From Chitinophagaceae bacterium (GTDB taxonomy: Bacteria; Bacteroidota; Bacteroidia; Chitinophagales; Chitinophagaceae), in the NCBI GenBank assembly GCA_019752045.1, contig JAIEMP010000003.1, forward strand, positions 372,001 through 436,000: 64,000 nucleotides of DNA. The letters are read 5' to 3'. The first letter of the stretch is position 1, and every line of letters starts with the position of its first letter. Below are positions 16,585 to 25,788 of the stretch, in pieces. The notes beneath the pieces were generated by a model, which was given only the letters and a program-made list of their open reading frames with translations, was not told the origin of the DNA and ran no database searches. A program made the translations under genes and the position numbers.

Positions 16585-17802
16585 ATGGCTTTATCTAAAC
16601 CAATTGTGAGTGCTTCGTTTAACTACGAAACCTTAGAAGAAAAACTGGACATTAAACCCAAAGGCGCACAACTGTTTATTGGTATTCCTAAAGAACAGAT
16701 GTTCCAGGAAAACCGGATTGCTTTAACACCCGATGCAGTGAATGTGCTGGTGAGTAACGGGCACCGGGTGATGATTGAATACCTTGCAGGCGAGGGATCG
16801 CATTTTACAGATAAAGATTACAGCGAAGCAGGAGCCAAAATTGCCTACGACCGTAAAGAAGTGTATCAATGTGATATCCTCATTAAATCAGCGCCGGTAA
16901 GTGAGCAGGAGCTGGAATTATTAAAACCCGGACAAACCATTATTTCTCCCATTCATCTTGCAGTGATGCAGGCAGGTATCCTCGAAACCATGATGGAGAA
17001 AAAAATTACGGCACTGTCATTTGAAAATCTAAAAGACGATTCGGGTAACAATCCCATTGTACGCAGCATGAGTGAAATTGCCGGCAGTGCGGTGATGTTG
17101 ATTGCAGGGCAATACCTTAGCAGTTTTAATAATGGCAAAGGCGTATTACTCGGTGGCATCAGTGGTATACCGCCCACCAAGGTGATTATTATTGGTGCAG
17201 GCATCGTTGGTGAATATGCTGCACGTACAGCATTGGCAATGGGTGGGAGTGTAAAAGTGTTTGATAATAATATTTATAAGTTGAAACGGATGCAAACCGC
17301 CATCGGGCATCGGTTGTGGACCTCCGTTATTGAACCCAAGATACTGGCCAAGCAATTAAAAACCTGCGATGTGGCTGTAGGTGCATTGTCGTCCATTGGC
17401 GGTGCAAGAAGTCCCATCGTAGTAAGTGAAGAGATGGTTGCTGCCATGCGTCCGGGTAGTGTTATTGTAGATGTGAGTATTGACAGGGGTGGTTGTTTTG
17501 AAACAAGTGAAGTCACAAGCCACGAAAGCCCCATCTTTTTAAAACATGGAGTTATCCATTATTGTGTGCCGAATATTCCCAGTGGTTTTGCAAGAACCGC
17601 TTCAACTGCCATCAGCAACGTACTGATGCCTTTGCTGTTGGAAATTGCTGATGAAGGTGGGTTGGAAAAATTGCTATGGCATAAATTAAACATCCGCAAC
17701 GGCATCTATCTTTTTAAAGGATCGCTCACCAATTTTTATCTCAGTCAACGGTTTGATCTAAAGTATACCGATTTGAATTTGCTGATTGCAAGCAGGGGGT
17801 AA
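16585..17802 (+). CDS. ald: Alanine dehydrogenase
   Basis: It interconverts L-alanine and pyruvate plus ammonia with NAD(H). At 405 residues it is longer than the roughly 370 of classical Ald, owing to an N-terminal extension of about 30 residues. Visible motifs are IGIPKEQMFQENRIALTPD (substrate domain), SPIHLA, SMSEIAGSAVM, the dinucleotide-binding VIIIGAGIVGEYAA, VIVDVSIDRGGCFETS and CVPNIPSGFARTAS. The related PntA subunit is excluded by the intact single-chain form. The last 11 codons belong to a 127-bp unit that is repeated twice more downstream, so the gene's 3' end was the source of that duplication. Confidence 0.93.
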   Translation: MALSKPIVSASFNYETLEEKLDIKPKGAQLFIGIPKEQMFQENRIALTPDAVNVLVSNGHRVMIEYLAGEGSHFTDKDYSEAGAKIAYDRKEVYQCDILIKSAPVSEQELELLKPGQTIISPIHLAVMQAGILETMMEKKITALSFENLKDDSGNNPIVRSMSEIAGSAVMLIAGQYLSSFNNGKGVLLGGISGIPPTKVIIIGAGIVGEYAARTALAMGGSVKVFDNNIYKLKRMQTAIGHRLWTSVIEPKILAKQLKTCDVAVGALSSIGGARSPIVVSEEMVAAMRPGSVIVDVSIDRGGCFETSEVTSHESPIFLKHGVIHYCVPNIPSGFARTASTAISNVLMPLLLEIADEGGLEKLLWHKLNIRNGIYLFKGSLTNFYLSQRFDLKYTDLNLLIASRG

Positions 17803-18134
17803 AGCAATTTGAAGATTTGGGATTAGAAGATTTGCAGAAAATGGATGTTGTACTACGCTCCGGAGGAGCATCCTGTTTTTGTTTTCTGTGTATGCCGAAT
17901 TGAATTGGCTGATTGCAAGCGGGGGATAAAAAACAATTTGACGATTTGGATTAGAAGATTTGCTGAAAATACATGCTGTAAAATGCTCCTGAGGAGCCAT
18001 CTGTTTCAGTTTTTAAGAGTGCAGAATTGAATTGGCTGTTTGCAAGCTAGGGGAGAAAACAATTTGAAGATTTGCTGAAAATGTTTGCTATAGTATTGCT
18101 CCGGAGGAGCCACCTATTTATAGCCCCCGTGTAT
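17768..18134. repeat. Three tandem copies of a 127-bp unit including the ald 3' end
   Basis: Units begin at 17768, 17895 and 18022 (exact 127-base spacing). Each starts with a version of TTGAATTGGCTGATTGCAAG, continues with a TTTGAAGATTTG stretch and contains a 13-base palindrome. Copy 1 overlaps the last codons and stop of ald; copy 3 has lost about 14 bases before its palindrome. Confidence 0.9.
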
Positions 18135-18161
18135 AAAAAGAGTTTTTTGCTCCGTAGGAGC
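17857..18161. repeat. REP-like palindromes upstream of the transposase
   Basis: Four 13-base elements of the form GCTCC-NNN-GGAGC, with an A or CA following, occur at 17857-17869, 17985-17997, 18098-18110 and 18149-18161 (centres GGA, TGA, GGA and GTA). The short stem and variable loop are typical of REP sequences recognised by RAYT transposases. Confidence 0.85.
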
Positions 18162-18183
18162 ATCCTATTTATAAAACGTTCAT

Positions 18184-18642
18184 ATGGCAAATACATTCTC
18201 TCAAATTTATCTGCAATTTGTTTTTGCAGTAAAGTACCGGCAAAGCCTTATTCCCAAAGAGCATAAAGAAGAATTGCATAAATACATAACCGCCTTAGTG
18301 CAAAATAGAAAAGCCAAGATGATTGCTGTGCATTGTATGCCCGATCATGCACATTTATTTGTTGGGTTTAAACCGGTGATCTCTATTTCAGATTTTGTGA
18401 AGGAAATAAAAGTTGAGAGTAATTTGTTTCTCAACGGTCAATCCTGGATGGAGAAGAAATTCAGTTGGCAGGAGGGATATGGTGTTTTCTCGTATGGGCA
18501 TTCGCAGATTGATACCGTTGCCAAATATGTCATGAATCAGGAACAACATCATCAAAAGAAAACCTTTCAACAGGAATATCTTGAGTTCCTCGATAAATTT
18601 CAGATTCCGTTTGAAGAGAAATACCTGTTTGAATTTTTATGA
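18184..18642 (+). mobile_element. REP-associated tyrosine transposase (RAYT, Y1_Tnp/IS200-like)
   Basis: The 152-residue single-domain HUH nuclease carries the HUH pair in PDHAHLFVG (H55, H57) and the catalytic tyrosine Y115 in VAKYVMNQEQHH. Proteins of this family cut and rejoin single-stranded DNA at REP palindromes; unlike IS200/IS605 elements they are usually domesticated, single-copy genes. Here REP copies lie in direct orientation upstream and one inverted copy (18654-18666) follows the stop codon, bracketing the gene. No OrfB and no IS-type long ends are present. The frame is intact, so the enzyme may be active. Confidence 0.9.
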
Positions 18643-18652
18643 TGTTTGAGGA

Positions 18653-18667
18653 GGCTCCTACGGAGCC
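18653..18667. repeat. Inverted REP copy after the transposase
   Basis: GCTCCTACGGAGC (18654-18666) is the exact reverse complement of the palindrome at 18149-18161, so the RAYT gene is bracketed by oppositely oriented REPs, a BIME-like layout. Confidence 0.85.
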
Positions 18668-18821
18668 ACATTTATTCTTCAATAGTACTATAAACAGATT
18701 GCTACTCTGGAGCAAAAATGCAGCGGTTGTTTAAAATGATCAGGTAATTCAGGAATCAGTACCAAAAAGCTTTTATTTTTTACTATTTACTCTCAGGTAA
18801 AGATGATGCAAATACATGCTC

Positions 18822-19439
18822 TCAGTTTTTATAATCAGCAATATTGATTTTGTAATTGCAGAATTGATATTCCTGTTCATCATTGCTGCTTACGATCACC
18901 AGCCTGTTGGCACAATGTTCATTGATCAATCGCTGGTATAATGCAATTCCCTCTGCATCAAGATTGGTGCAGGGTTCATCGAGCAAAACAACAGGCACAT
19001 CACTTAAGATAGCTTGTGCCAGTTTTACACGTTGTTTCATACCGCTGCTGAAATTGCGGATTTGTTTATCGGTTGCTTTCTCCAGACTCAATAAAGAAAT
19101 GATGCCTGTAATGGTTAAACCCGAAAGAAACGGTTTGAACGATTCATGAAAGCGCAGAAATTCAACCAATGTCATTTCTTCGGGTAACTCCAGATACGGA
19201 GCTGCAATACTTAAATGCTGATGATGATCTTCTGCAGCAATGATTTGGGTTGTCTGCATATCAATGGTTCCTTCATTGTGCTGCACAGCACCTGCAATCA
19301 CCTGTAGTAAGGTAGATTTGCCTGAACCGTTGTTACCGGTGATGGCATAAGCATGGCCGTTAGTGAATTCGTATGTGAAATGACGAAAGATCCATTCTCT
19401 GTTGTATCGCTTACCTGCATCAGAAAGCAATATCTTCAT
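18822..19439 (-). CDS. ABC transporter ATP-binding protein
   Basis: A 205-residue stand-alone ABC ATPase. Walker A GNNGSGKST, the signature NFSSGMKQRVKLA and Walker B VVLLDEPCTNLD are all present, and the length is that of CcmA-like or LptB-like subunits without accessory domains. No permease is adjacent, so the transported substrate is unknown. The ATG at 19439 is chosen because the longer frame would run far into lpxA and does not fit family length. It overlaps the end of lpxA by 20 bases and is the last gene of the lipid A operon; a role in envelope lipid or heme export is only a guess. Confidence 0.85.
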   Translation of the reverse strand: MKILLSDAGKRYNREWIFRHFTYEFTNGHAYAITGNNGSGKSTLLQVIAGAVQHNEGTIDMQTTQIIAAEDHHQHLSIAAPYLELPEEMTLVEFLRFHESFKPFLSGLTITGIISLLSLEKATDKQIRNFSSGMKQRVKLAQAILSDVPVVLLDEPCTNLDAEGIALYQRLINEHCANRLVIVSSNDEQEYQFCNYKINIADYKN

Positions 19440-20226
19440 CACTGCTGGTTTGTGATTTACGTTTAATAACGCCAATCTCAGACTTTTTAATAAATCCGAG
19501 TATTTCATCTCTTGTTTCAGTAATCGGCAGCATTTGTTCAATCAGCTCTACTGCTTTAGAAACAATATGTTTTTCAACAAACAGAATATGATAGATCTTA
19601 AAAATTTCTTCAATGGTTTCTTTGCTGTAACCTCTCCGGCTTAAACCAACATTGTTAATGCCTACATAACTCAATGGCTCTCTGGCAGCTTTTACAAAAG
19701 GCGGAACATCTTTACGGATGGCACTCATTCCCGCTATGTAGGTATGACGGCCGATATGTGTAAACTGGTGTGCAGCACTCATTCCGCCAATGATTGCAAA
19801 ATCGTCAACTGTAACATGACCGGCTAATTGAACAGAGTTGGCAAGTATTACATTGTTGCCCACAATACAATCATGTGCAACATGTGCATAGGCCATTATA
19901 AGACAGTTACTGCCCACTTTTGTTGTGTTCTTTTCGGTGGTGCCACGGTGAATGGTAACGCACTCACGGATGGTGGTATTATCTCCAATTTCAGCCAAGG
20001 TATATTCGCCACGGTATTTCAGATCCTGTGGCAATGCGCCAATAACGGCACCCGGAAAAACAGAACAGTTCTTTCCAATACGGGAACAGGGGAATACGGT
20101 TACATTGCTCATGATATGTGTACCATCACCAATCACCACATCATCATGAATAACAGTGAATGGATCAATGGTTACATTGGCTCCTATCTGAGCATTGGGA
20201 TGTATATGTGCCAGGTTACTAATCAT
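19420..20226 (-). CDS. lpxA: UDP-N-acetylglucosamine acyltransferase
   Basis: LpxA transfers an R-3-hydroxyacyl chain from ACP to UDP-GlcNAc, the first step of lipid A synthesis. The 268-residue protein has an N-terminal left-handed beta-helix of hexapeptide repeats (IHPNAQIGANVTIDPFTVIH and onward) with the catalytic histidine region AYAHVAHDCIVG. The C-terminal helical domain (about 190-268) starts after VGINNVGLSRRGYS. The length matches the family. It overlaps lpxC-fabZ by 8 bases and the ABC ATPase by 20, so all are one transcript. Confidence 0.95.
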   Translation of the reverse strand: MISNLAHIHPNAQIGANVTIDPFTVIHDDVVIGDGTHIMSNVTVFPCSRIGKNCSVFPGAVIGALPQDLKYRGEYTLAEIGDNTTIRECVTIHRGTTEKNTTKVGSNCLIMAYAHVAHDCIVGNNVILANSVQLAGHVTVDDFAIIGGMSAAHQFTHIGRHTYIAGMSAIRKDVPPFVKAAREPLSYVGINNVGLSRRGYSKETIEEIFKIYHILFVEKHIVSKAVELIEQMLPITETRDEILGFIKKSEIGVIKRKSQTSSDEDIAF

Positions 20227-21634
20227 TCTTTGGTCGTTTTACGATTTGAGCAGTTAGATCACCTTCACATACCACTTTGCTGCCCACAAAGATGGTTCCT
20301 CTCATTTCAACGATACCACGCCTGATGGGGTTTTTTAATTCCATTTTTAAAATTAAGGTATCGCCGGGAACAACTTTCTGTTTGAACTTGCAATTATCCA
20401 CCTTTAAAAAATAAGTATCGTACTTGTCTTCGGTATCTTTTGGTATTGCCAGTAACCCTCCGCATTGTGCCAATGCTTCAACCTGTAACACACCGGGCAT
20501 TACATAATTGCCTGGAAAATGCCCCTGAAAATAAGGCTCATTATACGTTACATTCTTTACACCAACAATATACGTGTCCGTTAGTTCAATGATTTTGTCA
20601 ACAAGTAAGAACGGATAACGGTGAGGTAATATTTTCTCAATTGCTGTTACATCATGCACCGGTGGCTTCTCCGGATAATAGGCCGGCACATTTGCTTTAA
20701 AACGATTCTTCTTAATATGCTCCTTGATCTTTCTTGCAAACTCCACATTACTTGCATGACCCGGACGGTTGGCAATGATATGTGCTTTGAACGGCATGCC
20801 TACCAACGCCAGATCACCAACAAGATCCAGCAACTTATGGCGTGCAGGTTCGTTGGGGAAACGAAGTTTGAGATTGTTGAGATAGCCTTCACTTGTGATT
20901 GCGAATTTCTCTTTGCCAAAAGCTTTGGATAATGTTTCGAGCTGCTCATCACTTACCGGTTTGTCAACTACAACAATAGCATTGTTGAGATCGCCGCCTT
21001 TAATTAAATTATTCTTGAGCAGGTATTCTAATTCATGAAAAAATGAAAATGTACGACAGGGAGCTACTTCGGTATTAAACTCCTTCACATCACGTAGTTG
21101 TGCATGTTGGGTACCCAATACCGGAGAGTTAAAGTCAATCAAGGTATTGATTCGGTAATCAGTGGAAGGCATGGCTACCATTTCTACTTTCTTATCATCG
21201 TCCAGAAAGTAGATATTATGATCGATGGTATACCAGGTTTTGATGGCATCCTGTTTTTTCTTCCCAGCTTTTTCCAACGCCTCTACAAAAGGGCGGGAGC
21301 TGCCATCAAGTATGGGAATTTCGGGTCCATCCACTTTTACCAGTGCATTATCAATTTCACAACCAATAAAAGCAGCCAGCAAATGCTCCACTGTGTTTAC
21401 TGTTGCCCCGTTATTGGAAAGGGTTGTGCTTCTGTTTGTTTCCACCACAAAGTCAACATCTGCCTTTACCGTTGGCTGGCCATCGAGATCAGTACGCTGA
21501 AAAACAATGCCTGTATTGGGCTCGGCAGGTTCCAGAACCATGGTTACCGGATGACCGGAATGAATGCCTACGCCTGAAATGGTTATGGTTTCTGCAAGTG
21601 TATGCTGATTGGTACTGCCGTTGCTGCTGCTCAT
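20219..21634 (-). CDS. lpxC-fabZ: Bifunctional LpxC-FabZ: UDP-3-O-acyl-GlcNAc deacetylase / hydroxyacyl-ACP dehydratase
   Basis: The 471-residue fusion joins zinc-dependent LpxC (about 1-310) to FabZ (about 320-471), the usual arrangement in Bacteroidota. LpxC shows HLLAAFIG and HKLLDLVGDLALVG, which hold the zinc histidines and aspartate. FabZ shows LPHRYPFLLVDKI with the catalytic histidine and GVLQVEALAQ with the glutamate. LpxC commits the pathway to lipid A, and FabZ supplies fatty acids, so the fusion balances both products. The ATG at 21634 is preferred over an upstream one at 21682: the extra residues are a hydrophobic stretch overlapping lpxD and do not belong to LpxC. Confidence 0.95.
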   Translation of the reverse strand: MSSSNGSTNQHTLAETITISGVGIHSGHPVTMVLEPAEPNTGIVFQRTDLDGQPTVKADVDFVVETNRSTTLSNNGATVNTVEHLLAAFIGCEIDNALVKVDGPEIPILDGSSRPFVEALEKAGKKKQDAIKTWYTIDHNIYFLDDDKKVEMVAMPSTDYRINTLIDFNSPVLGTQHAQLRDVKEFNTEVAPCRTFSFFHELEYLLKNNLIKGGDLNNAIVVVDKPVSDEQLETLSKAFGKEKFAITSEGYLNNLKLRFPNEPARHKLLDLVGDLALVGMPFKAHIIANRPGHASNVEFARKIKEHIKKNRFKANVPAYYPEKPPVHDVTAIEKILPHRYPFLLVDKIIELTDTYIVGVKNVTYNEPYFQGHFPGNYVMPGVLQVEALAQCGGLLAIPKDTEDKYDTYFLKVDNCKFKQKVVPGDTLILKMELKNPIRRGIVEMRGTIFVGSKVVCEGDLTAQIVKRPKND

Positions 21635-21678
21635 AGGGCACGAAAGTAATAAAAAGAGGTAAAACAGAAGGCAAAGAA

Positions 21679-22731
21679 TCAAATACTTGCTTTCTCAATC
21701 ATCAATTGTTTAATGAGTTGTTCCAGCTCGGCAATTCTTTTTTCCATTTCGGGGAGGCTGCGGAAAATGGCCTGGCTTCGGAGTGTACTGGTATAATCAA
21801 AGGCGGGAGAGCCTGTAACCACACTGTCTGGTACTTTTAATGATTTGCTTACACCGCTTTGTGCATTGATACGGCTGCCATCTGCTATTGTTATATGTCC
21901 AACAATACCAACCTGTCCGCCAATCATAACCCGATTGCCCACTTTGGTACTGCCACTCACACCGGTTTGGGCAGCAATTACGGTGTAGTTTCCTATCTCC
22001 ACATTATGTGCAATCTGTATGAGGTTATCCAGTTTGGCACCTTTATGAATAATGGTTGAACCCATGGTTGCCCTGTCGATACAACTGTTAGAGCCGATTT
22101 CCACTTCATCTTCCACCACCACATTTCCAATCTGCGGTACTTTTTTATACGATCCATCGGGTTGCGGAGCAAAGCCAAACCCATCTCCACCCAGCACCGT
22201 TCCTGCATGAATGATTACTTTATTGCCCACAATACAATCATGATAAATCTTAACGCCGGGATGAAGAATACAGTTATCCCCCACCACCACATTATTACCC
22301 AGAAAGCAATGCGGATAAACTTTTACATTTTTACCCAGCTTTACGTTTTCACCGATATAGGAAAATGCACCCACAAACACATTCTCACCCAGACTTGCAT
22401 TTTTTGAAACAAAAGAAGGTTCCTGAATGCCCACCATTTTTTGCTCCATGATCTGCTCATAGGTTTGAAGTAAAGTAGCAAAAGCACTGTATGCATCCGG
22501 CACACGGATAAGGGCTGCAGCAACCGGTTGTTTTAACTCTAATGATTCGTTGATGATAATGACAGAAGCCCCCGTAGTATATAGGTAATCTTCATACTTG
22601 GGATTAGCTAAAAAAGCAAGGTGCCCTGCAACGGCTTCTTCAATTTTGTTGAAAGAACGAACTGTTGCGTTGGGATCACCTTCTACTGTTCCTTTAATGA
22701 TGAGTGCAATTTGAGCGGCCGAAAACTCCAT
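21679..22731 (-). CDS. lpxD: UDP-3-O-(3-hydroxyacyl)glucosamine N-acyltransferase
   Basis: LpxD adds the second hydroxyacyl chain in lipid A synthesis. The 350-residue protein has the uridine-binding N-terminal domain (about 1-100), a long left-handed beta-helix of hexapeptide repeats (SLGENVFVGAFSYIGENVKL onward) with the catalytic histidine segment LIQIAHNVEIG, and a C-terminal helix (EMEKRIAELEQLIKQLM) that probably forms the trimer's helical bundle. Length and motif order are typical. It precedes lpxC-fabZ by 44 bases in the same operon. Confidence 0.95.
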   Translation of the reverse strand: MEFSAAQIALIIKGTVEGDPNATVRSFNKIEEAVAGHLAFLANPKYEDYLYTTGASVIIINESLELKQPVAAALIRVPDAYSAFATLLQTYEQIMEQKMVGIQEPSFVSKNASLGENVFVGAFSYIGENVKLGKNVKVYPHCFLGNNVVVGDNCILHPGVKIYHDCIVGNKVIIHAGTVLGGDGFGFAPQPDGSYKKVPQIGNVVVEDEVEIGSNSCIDRATMGSTIIHKGAKLDNLIQIAHNVEIGNYTVIAAQTGVSGSTKVGNRVMIGGQVGIVGHITIADGSRINAQSGVSKSLKVPDSVVTGSPAFDYTSTLRSQAIFRSLPEMEKRIAELEQLIKQLMIEKASI

Positions 22732-22808
22732 GTATCCTGTCTTAATATTTTAAAGTTACTTTCTAAAACGCTTCCAAACAATCTTTTAATATGCCGGTTC
22801 TCCACTTT

Positions 22809-24026
22809 TTATACGATCCTCGGGTAACAGAGGTAAAATTTCTTTATAGGGCTGTCGATTGCTTTATGGATAAGGGCATATTCAATGGTGGAGATGTCTT
22901 TAACGCTTCCATCCTTCAGTAAAATGTTAATCCGTTCGTTACCGGGATTGTACATCCTGTTTTCTGCAATACCATCAAACACAAAAAAACCTGCCTCTTC
23001 AGCAGTAATAGACAAATGCTCCTGTACTTTATGTTGCATGGCTTCTATTTCTTTTTGAGAAAAAGCCTGCATCTGCAGTTTTGTTTTAAGCATGGTGCGG
23101 TTTAACAACCATTGGCTGAGGGTGCTCAATACTTTATCGGGATGTTGCATCCATTTTTTGATGGATGAAAGAACATCGTAATCATCCAGCTCGCAAAACT
23201 TACTCAGACTGGTTTTTATAAACTGAGAAGGTTGGGTAGTGCGTAAAAACTCATCAAGAATGGGAGAGGCTGAAAAAGAACCGGTTTCCTCTTTTGCCAG
23301 CATCCTTGCCCGTTCTAATATTTTCACCAGCATATTTTCTGCACTCAGCACGGTTTTGTGCAGGTACACCTGCCAGTACATTAATCGGCGGGCCACCAAA
23401 AATTTTTCAATAGAGTAAATGGCTTTCTCTTCTACCACCAGTTCATTATTATGCACCGTCATCATTTTAATAATGCGGTCGTAACCAATAACCCCTTCGC
23501 TTACACCACTAAAATAACTGTCTCTTGTGAGATAGTCCATGCGGTCAACATCTAATTGCCCGCTTACAAGTTGGTGTAAAAACTGCTTCGCATATGTTCC
23601 TTTAAAAATAGAGATGGCCAGATCCAACGCACCATTAAATTCTTTGTTGAGCTGTTCAAAAATGAGCAATGAAATTTCTTCGTGATGCACATCTTCAATG
23701 AGCACATGTTCCAATGCATGACTAAACGGACCGTGACCTACATCGTGCAATAAGATGGCCAGCTTTGCTGCCTGTTCTTCTTCTGCAGTAATTTCAATTC
23801 CCTTGCTTTTGAGTTCATTGAGTGCAAGACTCATTAAATGATAGGCGCCCATGCTGTGGTGCAATCTTGTATGTACCGCACCTGGATAAACCAAATGCGC
23901 CAAGGCCATTTGATGAATCCTGCGCAAACGCTGATAAAAGGGATGTGATAAAACACGGTAGATCAACTCATCATCAAAAGTGATAAAGCCATACACCGGA
24001 TCATTCACTATTTTTCTAAACTTCAT
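22809..24026 (-). CDS. HD-domain phosphohydrolase (dGTPase-like, YdhJ type)
   Basis: The 405-residue protein has an N-terminal HD domain with GAYHLMSLALNE, the metal motif ILLHDVGHGPFSHALEHVL, and DYLTRDSYFSGV, as in SAMHD1/dGTPase-like hydrolases. The substrate may be a deoxynucleotide or another nucleotide; this cannot be decided here. It is the promoter-proximal gene of the group leading to lpxD, 77 bases upstream of it, an order I recall from many Bacteroidota. A -7 box lies 137 bases before the ATG. Confidence 0.87.
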   Translation of the reverse strand: MKFRKIVNDPVYGFITFDDELIYRVLSHPFYQRLRRIHQMALAHLVYPGAVHTRLHHSMGAYHLMSLALNELKSKGIEITAEEEQAAKLAILLHDVGHGPFSHALEHVLIEDVHHEEISLLIFEQLNKEFNGALDLAISIFKGTYAKQFLHQLVSGQLDVDRMDYLTRDSYFSGVSEGVIGYDRIIKMMTVHNNELVVEEKAIYSIEKFLVARRLMYWQVYLHKTVLSAENMLVKILERARMLAKEETGSFSASPILDEFLRTTQPSQFIKTSLSKFCELDDYDVLSSIKKWMQHPDKVLSTLSQWLLNRTMLKTKLQMQAFSQKEIEAMQHKVQEHLSITAEEAGFFVFDGIAENRMYNPGNERINILLKDGSVKDISTIEYALIHKAIDSPIKKFYLCYPRIV

Positions 24027-24162
24027 GTGCTTATTTATAGTTGCTTTTTATTGCCACATGTTATTCGCCATAAAAACGAACATCGCTATTATTGTAAATT
24101 GCACGTACGTTTTTATGGCTCATTTCATTTTCAAACTGTTAAATATCCATTTAGCAAGTGTG

Positions 24163-24170
24163 CAAAGGTA
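24163..24170 (-). promoter_or_regulatory. -7 box upstream of the HD/lpx operon
   Basis: Minus strand TACCTTTG (TAnnTTTG). It would give a leader of about 130 bases before the HD gene; no -33 match was found. Confidence 0.45.
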
Positions 24171-24231
24171 ATGTCTTGTGCCCTGAAACCTGTACCTTGA
24201 GGACTTATCTTTCTGTATTAAACTATTCAGC

Positions 24232-25788
24232 ATGGCATTAGCAAAAATCCTTTGGGTAGATGATGAGATTGAAAGTCTTCAATCGCAAAAAATGTTTTTA
24301 GAAAACAAGGGTTACGAAGTACATACATTAACCAATGGGTTTGATGCAATTGATTATGTAAAAGAACATCCGGTTGATGTGGTGCTGATGGATGAAAGCA
24401 TGCCGGGTATTACAGGATTGGAAACGTTAACCAAGATCAAAGAAGTAAATCAATCCATTCCTGTTGTGCTTATTACCAAGAATGAAACGGAAAACCTGAT
24501 GGATGATGCCATCGGTTCACAGATCAGTGATTATCTTATTAAACCCGTTAATCCAAATCAGGTATTGCTGAGTTTAAAAAAGATCATTGATAACAAACGA
24601 TTGGTGAGTGAAAAAACAACATCAGCTTATCAACAGCAGTTCCGCAATTTATTTATGGCGCTCAACAGTAATCCGAATTACAACGAGTGGATGGATATTT
24701 ATAAAAAACTGGTGTATTGGGAACTGGAGATGAGCAAGGCCGATAGTCCTGAAATGAGCGAAGTATTACATGCACAGAAGAGCGAAGCAAACAATGAATT
24801 CTTTAAATACATCTCCCGTAATTATCTGCAATGGTTAAAGCCAAAGGCTGTTGAAGCGCCAACCATGAGTCATACCTTGTTCAAGTATAAAGTATTGCCA
24901 CATGCGGAAAAAGGAACTCCCTTATTTTTTATTTTGATTGATAATCTGCGGTTCGATCAATGGAAATCCATTCAACCCATTTTTGCAGATAACTTCCGGA
25001 TTCTGGAAGAAGATTCGTTTTATTCAATTTTACCCACTGCTACGCAATACTGCCGCAATGCCATTTTCAGCGGATTGATGCCGGTTGAAATAGAGAAGAA
25101 ATTTCCGCAGCAATGGAAGAATGATCATGAAGAAGGCGGAAAAAATCTGCACGAAGAAGAATTTTTCCGTGCCCAGTTAAAACGTTTGGGTAAAGAAGAT
25201 CTGAAAGTGTCGTTTACCAAAGTGGTGAATCACCAGGCAGGACAGGATCTGGTAAATAATATTCACAACCTGATGCAGAATGATATTAATGTGATTGTGT
25301 ACAATTTTGTTGATATGCTGAGCCATGCAAGAACAGAAATGGAAGTGTTGAAAGAATTGGCCAACGATGAAAAAAGTTACCGCAGTATTACCGCCAGCTG
25401 GTTCGAACATTCGCCATTATACCAGGCGCTGAAAAAGGTTGCGGATAAAAAAATCAATATAGTTTTGGCAACTGATCATGGAAGTATTCGTGTGCAAAAA
25501 CCGGCCAAGGTCATTGGTGATAAAGAAACCACCACGAACATCCGTTATAAACATGGCCGTAATCTCAACTTTGATGCAAAAGATGTACTTGCTTTTAAAG
25601 ATCCTACTGAGGCAGGGTTGCCCGTGCCAAACATCAACTCTTCGTTCATTTTTGCAAGGGAAGATGTGTATCTCTGCTATCCGAATAACTATAACTATTA
25701 TGCAAATTATTACAGGAATACGTTTCAGCATGGCGGTGTAAGTCTCGAAGAGATGATTATACCTGTTGTGCGGATGACCTCAAAATAG
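24232..25788 (+). CDS. porX: PorX-type response regulator with PglZ phosphatase domain
   Basis: The 518 residues combine a CheY-like receiver (acidic pair D10/D11, phospho-acceptor D54 in VVLMDES, K104 in LIKP) with an alkaline-phosphatase superfamily PglZ domain (about 210-518). The PglZ active site includes ILIDNLRFDQW and the nucleophile threonine T271 in PTATQYCR, followed by ATDHGSIRV and KHGRNLNFD. This is the PorX architecture, which regulates type IX secretion with a PorY kinase and a sigma factor; neither is in this window. The gene is divergent from the HD gene. A phage-defence PglZ role is excluded by the receiver fusion and lack of BREX/Pgl genes. Confidence 0.93.
   Translation: MALAKILWVDDEIESLQSQKMFLENKGYEVHTLTNGFDAIDYVKEHPVDVVLMDESMPGITGLETLTKIKEVNQSIPVVLITKNETENLMDDAIGSQISDYLIKPVNPNQVLLSLKKIIDNKRLVSEKTTSAYQQQFRNLFMALNSNPNYNEWMDIYKKLVYWELEMSKADSPEMSEVLHAQKSEANNEFFKYISRNYLQWLKPKAVEAPTMSHTLFKYKVLPHAEKGTPLFFILIDNLRFDQWKSIQPIFADNFRILEEDSFYSILPTATQYCRNAIFSGLMPVEIEKKFPQQWKNDHEEGGKNLHEEEFFRAQLKRLGKEDLKVSFTKVVNHQAGQDLVNNIHNLMQNDINVIVYNFVDMLSHARTEMEVLKELANDEKSYRSITASWFEHSPLYQALKKVADKKINIVLATDHGSIRVQKPAKVIGDKETTTNIRYKHGRNLNFDAKDVLAFKDPTEAGLPVPNINSSFIFAREDVYLCYPNNYNYYANYYRNTFQHGGVSLEEMIIPVVRMTSK

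Noticed and set aside
17768-18161. CRISPR array
   Set aside because: The units are 127 bases long, diverged and include gene-end sequence; there are no short identical repeats with unique spacers and no cas genes.
18149-18667. Complete IS200/IS605 insertion sequence
   Set aside because: There is no OrfB and the ends are short REP palindromes, which fit a RAYT instead.
24232-25788. PglZ domain as part of BREX or Pgl phage defence
   Set aside because: It is fused to a receiver domain, the PorX architecture, and no brx/pgl genes are adjacent.
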